Below, piece by piece: positions 53,404 through 57,228 of a stretch of 57,228 nucleotides of DNA. How positions within the stretch are numbered: the stretch's first letter is position 1; each line of letters starts with the position of its first letter. Position numbers and translations under genes: made by a program. The stretch lies in contig CANFBW010000017.1 of the NCBI GenBank assembly GCA_947444925.1, forward strand, positions 1 to 57,228, in the 5' to 3' direction. This DNA is from Flavobacteriales bacterium (GTDB lineage: Bacteria; Bacteroidota; Bacteroidia; Flavobacteriales_C; GCA-002722245). The notes below the pieces were generated by a model that saw only the letters and a program-made list of their open reading frames with translations, searched no databases and was not told where the DNA came from.

Positions 53404-54566
53404 CAGACGAACAATTGATCCAAAAATTTGAAGAATATTATGGTGAAGGTGAAGCGCCTCGCCTTTTCTTCGCCCCGGGAAGAGTCAACCTAATTGGTGA
53501 ACACATCGACTACAATGGTGGGTGTGTTTTTCCTGCAGCACTCTGCATTGGCATTAGTGCCGTTGTGCGCGCCAACAATACTTCCGCCATTGAAATGCGT
53601 TCGCTCAACGCAGCTGAAATACTCAGCATCGACTTAAACAACCCCATAGTAAGCTGTGGCAATGAATGGACCAACTACCCCAAAGGTGTCATTGTTCATT
53701 TACAAAAGGAGGGCTTTGCGCTGCAGGGCTGCCAGGTTCTTTTTTACAGAAATTTACCGGAAGGCGCTGGACTTTCGTCATCGGCAGCGCTTGAAGTATT
53801 GACTGCACAAATGTTGCTTTCTATCGCCAACGCGTCCATGAAAAAAAGTCACATCGCTGTTTTGTGTCAACGTGTAGAAAACCAATTCATCAACGTCAGC
53901 TGTGGCATTATGGATCAATTCGCCGTGGCAATGGGCAAAAAAAACAACGCACTGCTGCTCAATTGTGAAAATCTAAACTACCAATACTTTCCCATCGATC
54001 TTGGCGAATTCAGTTTGGTCATCATGAACACCAATAAAAAAAGAACGCTCGCCACTTCTAAATACAACGAACGCAAGTCAGAGTGCGACGCAGCAATTGC
54101 CGAACTCAAAAAACATATACCCCTGACAAATCTTTGTGAAGCAACTTTGGCGCAAGTAGAAATGTACCTGCACGATCCCCTGCTCATAAAAAGAGCACGG
54201 CACGCAGTCACTGAAAATGCAAGAGTACACGCTGCGGCAAAAGCTCTAGTCGCAAAAGATTTAGTGCAGTTCGCTGCACTGCTCAGCAGCTCGCACCAAT
54301 CCTTAAAAAACGACTATGAAGTGAGCGGTATCGAACTCGACTGCATAGTTGAAGAATCGCTAAAAACAGATGGATGCATTGGCGCGCGCATGACGGGCGC
54401 AGGTTTTGGGGGCTGCGCCATTGCTATTGTGGAGAGCGCAAAAGTAGCGCTCTTCAAAGAAAAAGTATTGAACAACTATTACCACAAAATAAAAATCACA
54501 CCGTCATTTTACGAAAGTAAAATAGGAGAAGGTGTTCACGAAAAAAAAATATATGTACCTCATTAA
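53400..54566 (+). CDS. galK: Galactokinase
   Basis: A 388-residue GHMP kinase that phosphorylates galactose at C1. Its ATG at 53400 overlaps the galT stop (ATGA). The galactokinase signature GRVNLIGEHIDYNGG is at residues 27-41, the ATP loop LPEGAGLSSSAAL at 119-131 and the C-terminal motif MTGAGFGGCAIA near residue 345. DQFAVAMGK holds the catalytic Asp. Length is normal. It overlaps galM by 14 bp. Confidence 0.97.
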   Translation: MTDEQLIQKFEEYYGEGEAPRLFFAPGRVNLIGEHIDYNGGCVFPAALCIGISAVVRANNTSAIEMRSLNAAEILSIDLNNPIVSCGNEWTNYPKGVIVHLQKEGFALQGCQVLFYRNLPEGAGLSSSAALEVLTAQMLLSIANASMKKSHIAVLCQRVENQFINVSCGIMDQFAVAMGKKNNALLLNCENLNYQYFPIDLGEFSLVIMNTNKKRTLATSKYNERKSECDAAIAELKKHIPLTNLCEATLAQVEMYLHDPLLIKRARHAVTENARVHAAAKALVAKDLVQFAALLSSSHQSLKNDYEVSGIELDCIVEESLKTDGCIGARMTGAGFGGCAIAIVESAKVALFKEKVLNNYYHKIKITPSFYESKIGEGVHEKKIYVPH

Positions 54567-55434
54567 AACACTGCCTTTTGGCGAGACAACCTTACTGCAA
54601 ATTAGCAACAGCACCACCGGTGAATATTTTTCTTGTTTACCCGCTTTCGGCGCTGCCTTAAATCAGTTGCAATTGCAAGGAAACGACAGAATAAACCATC
54701 GATTAATGAGCGAAAACAGCAGCTACGACAACTTGCTCAGCGAAGGACAAGCCATGTACCGTGGCAGCAAACTTTTTCCTTTTCCCAACCGAATTAAAAA
54801 AGGAAAATACACCTACAACAACACGAAGTACCAATTGCACATCAATCACCAATCGGAAGGTCACGCCATACATGGCTTGGTGTACAATGACGCCTTCAAA
54901 GTAATTGAACAAAATACCACTCCCGATTGCGGATTTGTGGTTCTTGAACACATTTACAACGAGAAGAAAGGCTACCCTTTTCACTTCAAATTACAAGTGC
55001 GTTTTGAACTCAACGAAAATGGATTTGAATGCACCACCTCTGTAAAAAACACAGCCAAATACAGTTTACCGATGGGCGATGGATGGCACCCCTACTTCAG
55101 CACAGGCCGACGGGTTGACGGCTTAAATTTACACATTCCAAAAGTGGCGAAAATGCGCATTGGTGAGCGACACTTCGACAAGTGCTACACCCTTCCCGAA
55201 GAAAAAAACAAATCTGTTGTTGAACTGGTTGACGACGAACACAACATTCACCTTAAAATGTGGATGCAAGGCCAAGATTATAAATACTTGCAAATCTATA
55301 CACCTGCCGACAGACAAAGTATTGCGCTTGAACCCATGACTTGCAAACCAAATGTTTTGAATCATAAAAAAGATTTGATCGTACTATCGCCTAATGAAGA
55401 AAAAAAATTGAGCTGGGGACTTCAACTTAAATAA
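54553..55434 (+). CDS. galM: Aldose 1-epimerase (mutarotase)
   Basis: A 293-residue enzyme of the aldose epimerase fold that interconverts alpha- and beta-galactose. I start at ATG 54553, inside galK, because the upstream codons belong to galK's end and the next residues fit the family. HAIHGLVYN carries the expected catalytic His; SLPMGDGWHPYFS and the late IALEPMTCKPN with the catalytic Glu are also present. It has no signal peptide. It is followed after 7 bp by the GH42 gene. Confidence 0.88.
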   Translation: MYLIKTLPFGETTLLQISNSTTGEYFSCLPAFGAALNQLQLQGNDRINHRLMSENSSYDNLLSEGQAMYRGSKLFPFPNRIKKGKYTYNNTKYQLHINHQSEGHAIHGLVYNDAFKVIEQNTTPDCGFVVLEHIYNEKKGYPFHFKLQVRFELNENGFECTTSVKNTAKYSLPMGDGWHPYFSTGRRVDGLNLHIPKVAKMRIGERHFDKCYTLPEEKNKSVVELVDDEHNIHLKMWMQGQDYKYLQIYTPADRQSIALEPMTCKPNVLNHKKDLIVLSPNEEKKLSWGLQLK

Positions 55435-55441
55435 ATCGACG

Positions 55442-57228
55442 ATGAGAAACATATTTTTATTTTGCCTTTTGACGACCTTGATTTCTTGTGCAAATCAAGA
55501 AAACACAGCCGTCAAAAAAACAACACAAACATTTTTCAAAAGTGACTATCCTATCACTGTCGGATGCTACTATTATCCTGAACAGTGGCCAGAAGAAGAA
55601 TGGAATCGGGATTTAAAAAACATGGCTCAACTCGGTTTTGAATTCACGCATTTTGGCGAATTCGCTTGGGCTTTAATGGAACCTGAAGAAGGACATTACG
55701 ACTTTGAATGGCTCGACAAAGCGATTGACTTGGCTGCGAAAAATAATTTAAAAGTCATTTTATGTACCCCTTCTGCTGCCCCCCCAGTGTGGCTGGTGCA
55801 AAAGCATCCCGAAATATTGATGGTCAACGAAGATGGAAAAACAATGCAACACGGCTCACGTCAGCAGGGTTCATGGTCGAGTGAAGTATATAAAAAATAC
55901 ATCTCTAAAATTGTAGAAGCACTTGCATTGCGATACGGCAATGACCCTCGAATTTGGGGTTGGCAACTCGACAACGAACCATCGCACTACGCCTATCCGT
56001 ACGACTATAATGCGGCGGCACAAAAGGCATTTGTACTTTGGCTCAATAACAAATACAAAAACGTAGATTCATTAAACGAGCGTTGGGGAAATAATTTTTG
56101 GAGTCAGCGCTACAGCGATTTCGAACAAATACGTATTCCCAATCCCAAAGAATTGGTGCAGGCAGCCAATCCGCACGCCCTACTCGATTTTCAAGAATTT
56201 ACCAACGTACAACGTGGCGATTTTTTGCGCGCACAGTGCCAAGTTTTACGAAAACACATTGCAAGCTCGCAATTCATAACGAGCAACTACATGATGCAAA
56301 TGCCGCACAGCGACCCTTGGGTGAACAAGAACGACCTCGATTTTGCTTCCTACACCAACTACCCTGTAAACTCTTATTCTGAAGTAGATCCTGACGCATT
56401 GGGTTTCCGCCTAGGCAGTGGTCGTGACCTCGCACTGAGCCACGAATTTCACCAATCCGTCAATGGCATTACTGGCATTATGGAACTACAACCGGGACAA
56501 GTAAATTGGGGGCAATACAACGCACAACCTTTGCCCGGCGCAGTGCGCATGTGGGCATGGCACACCTTTGCGTTGGGCGCCAAATTCATTTGCACTTACC
56601 GCTACCGCCAACCCTTAAGTGGCAATGAACAATACCACCAAGGCATCATGCAAAGCGATGGCACTACCCCTTCTCGCGGTGGAAAGGAATATGCTCAGGC
56701 CATTAAAGAGATGAATGCCATCAAAAAATTGTACAAGGAACAAAAACAAACTCCGCCAAAAGCAGCAATTTATTGGGACCAACGCAGCTTTCTCGACCTG
56801 ATGAATTTCCCGCACAACAACCACTGGAATGCCGTCAGCGAAATGTACCGCTACTATGAATCGATCAAATCTTTTGCGCTCCCGGTCACCTTTTTAAACA
56901 GCGAAAATGAATTAGATCCCAAGCAGTACCCCCTGCTCATTCTTCCATCGGTGCAACTCGTCAGCGATGAAATGATCAACAAATGGCACAACTACGCAGC
57001 AGCAGGAGGAACAATTGTCATCACACCGCGCTGCGCACAAAAAAATAGAGACGGACAACTGTGGAAAATGAAAAATCAAGAAAAGATAAAAAAACTCATC
57101 GGGGCATCTATCGCTTTCAATGACCAACTGCCACCGTCAAAAAAAGCACTCGTTAATTTCAATGAACAAAACTTTGAATGGAACACTTGGGCCGAAATTA
57201 TCGATAGCATCACCGATACAACCAAAAC
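55442..57228 (+). CDS. GH42 beta-galactosidase lipoprotein, cut by window end
   Basis: At least 595 codons with no stop before the window ends. The start MRNIFLFCLLTTLISCANQ is a lipobox signal, so Cys17 is lipid-anchored and the enzyme sits in the envelope. The body is GH42: VGCYYYPEQWPEEEW at the start, acid/base Glu179 in GWQLDNEPSHY, and nucleophile Glu348 in GIMELQPGQVNWG. The start of the trimerisation domain (ILPSVQLVSDEMI) is also present. It should release galactose from oligosaccharides for the gal enzymes just upstream in the same operon. The missing part should be roughly 50-100 codons. Confidence 0.95.
   Translation, partial: MRNIFLFCLLTTLISCANQENTAVKKTTQTFFKSDYPITVGCYYYPEQWPEEEWNRDLKNMAQLGFEFTHFGEFAWALMEPEEGHYDFEWLDKAIDLAAKNNLKVILCTPSAAPPVWLVQKHPEILMVNEDGKTMQHGSRQQGSWSSEVYKKYISKIVEALALRYGNDPRIWGWQLDNEPSHYAYPYDYNAAAQKAFVLWLNNKYKNVDSLNERWGNNFWSQRYSDFEQIRIPNPKELVQAANPHALLDFQEFTNVQRGDFLRAQCQVLRKHIASSQFITSNYMMQMPHSDPWVNKNDLDFASYTNYPVNSYSEVDPDALGFRLGSGRDLALSHEFHQSVNGITGIMELQPGQVNWGQYNAQPLPGAVRMWAWHTFALGAKFICTYRYRQPLSGNEQYHQGIMQSDGTTPSRGGKEYAQAIKEMNAIKKLYKEQKQTPPKAAIYWDQRSFLDLMNFPHNNHWNAVSEMYRYYESIKSFALPVTFLNSENELDPKQYPLLILPSVQLVSDEMINKWHNYAAAGGTIVITPRCAQKNRDGQLWKMKNQEKIKKLIGASIAFNDQLPPSKKALVNFNEQNFEWNTWAEIIDSITDTTK

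Noticed and set aside
1-57228. CRISPR arrays, tRNAs, insertion sequences, phage genes
   Set aside because: I looked for regular short repeats, cloverleaf patterns and transposase or integrase motifs and found none I could support.

Overview
This window comes from a member of the phylum Bacteroidota, probably a free-living, polysaccharide-degrading lineage. Three things point there. Nine exported proteins end in type 9 secretion (T9SS) sorting domains. Several promoters fit the Bacteroidota pattern TTTG-N19-TAnnTTTG. The block DUF1599 / DoxX (BT_3928-type) / tpiA / prmA beside folP is typical of the phylum. I cannot assign a genus. The DNA is AT-rich with long exported proteins. I see no tRNA, rRNA, CRISPR array, transposase or integrase.

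Region 1 (1-5.3 kb) is accessory. It holds two displaced Rhs C-terminal toxin cassettes, each followed by its own small immunity-like gene and joined by a 120-bp repeat of the Rhs core. A T9SS cargo gene of unknown role follows, then about 0.6 kb without a gene, then a small KPEL-type peptide gene that appears frameshifted in a G5 tract.

Region 2 (5.4-25.7 kb) is mostly housekeeping. One operon runs DUF1599 - DoxX - tpiA - prmA - a 1531-residue exported protein of unknown function. Divergent to it are folP and a YkgJ-type cysteine-cluster gene. Next come a GT22-like glycosyltransferase, amtB, a DUF5723 outer-membrane-type protein, a large FAD/Fe-S dehydrogenase, DUF3817, a hot-dog thioesterase, a thioredoxin-like protein, DUF983 and a lipoprotein.

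Region 3 (25.9-51.2 kb) is a plant-polysaccharide cluster built from T9SS cargo, with no SusC/SusD pair. It contains a GH44 endoglucanase/xyloglucanase, three paralogous CE4-type deacetylases, a CE2 esterase, three large exported proteins of uncertain activity and a fourth that is probably structural. Control genes are a NUDIX-fold repressor-like protein, a TPR-AraC hybrid and a membrane AraC protein. Two adjacent large genes (33.5-38.0 kb and 38.1-40.6 kb) are each interrupted by one in-frame stop. Three transcription units share CGAA(A)TGATCAA exactly 39 nt upstream of a -7 box, which suggests one activator controls them.

Region 4 (51.3-57.2 kb) is a Leloir galactose locus: galE divergent from galT-galK-galM and a GH42 beta-galactosidase lipoprotein cut off by the window end. 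A perfect 11-bp inverted repeat lies between galE and galT and probably controls both. Together regions 3 and 4 suggest extracellular deacetylation and cleavage of an acetylated, galactose-bearing hemicellulose, followed by galactose release and entry into glycolysis. That joint reading is inference.
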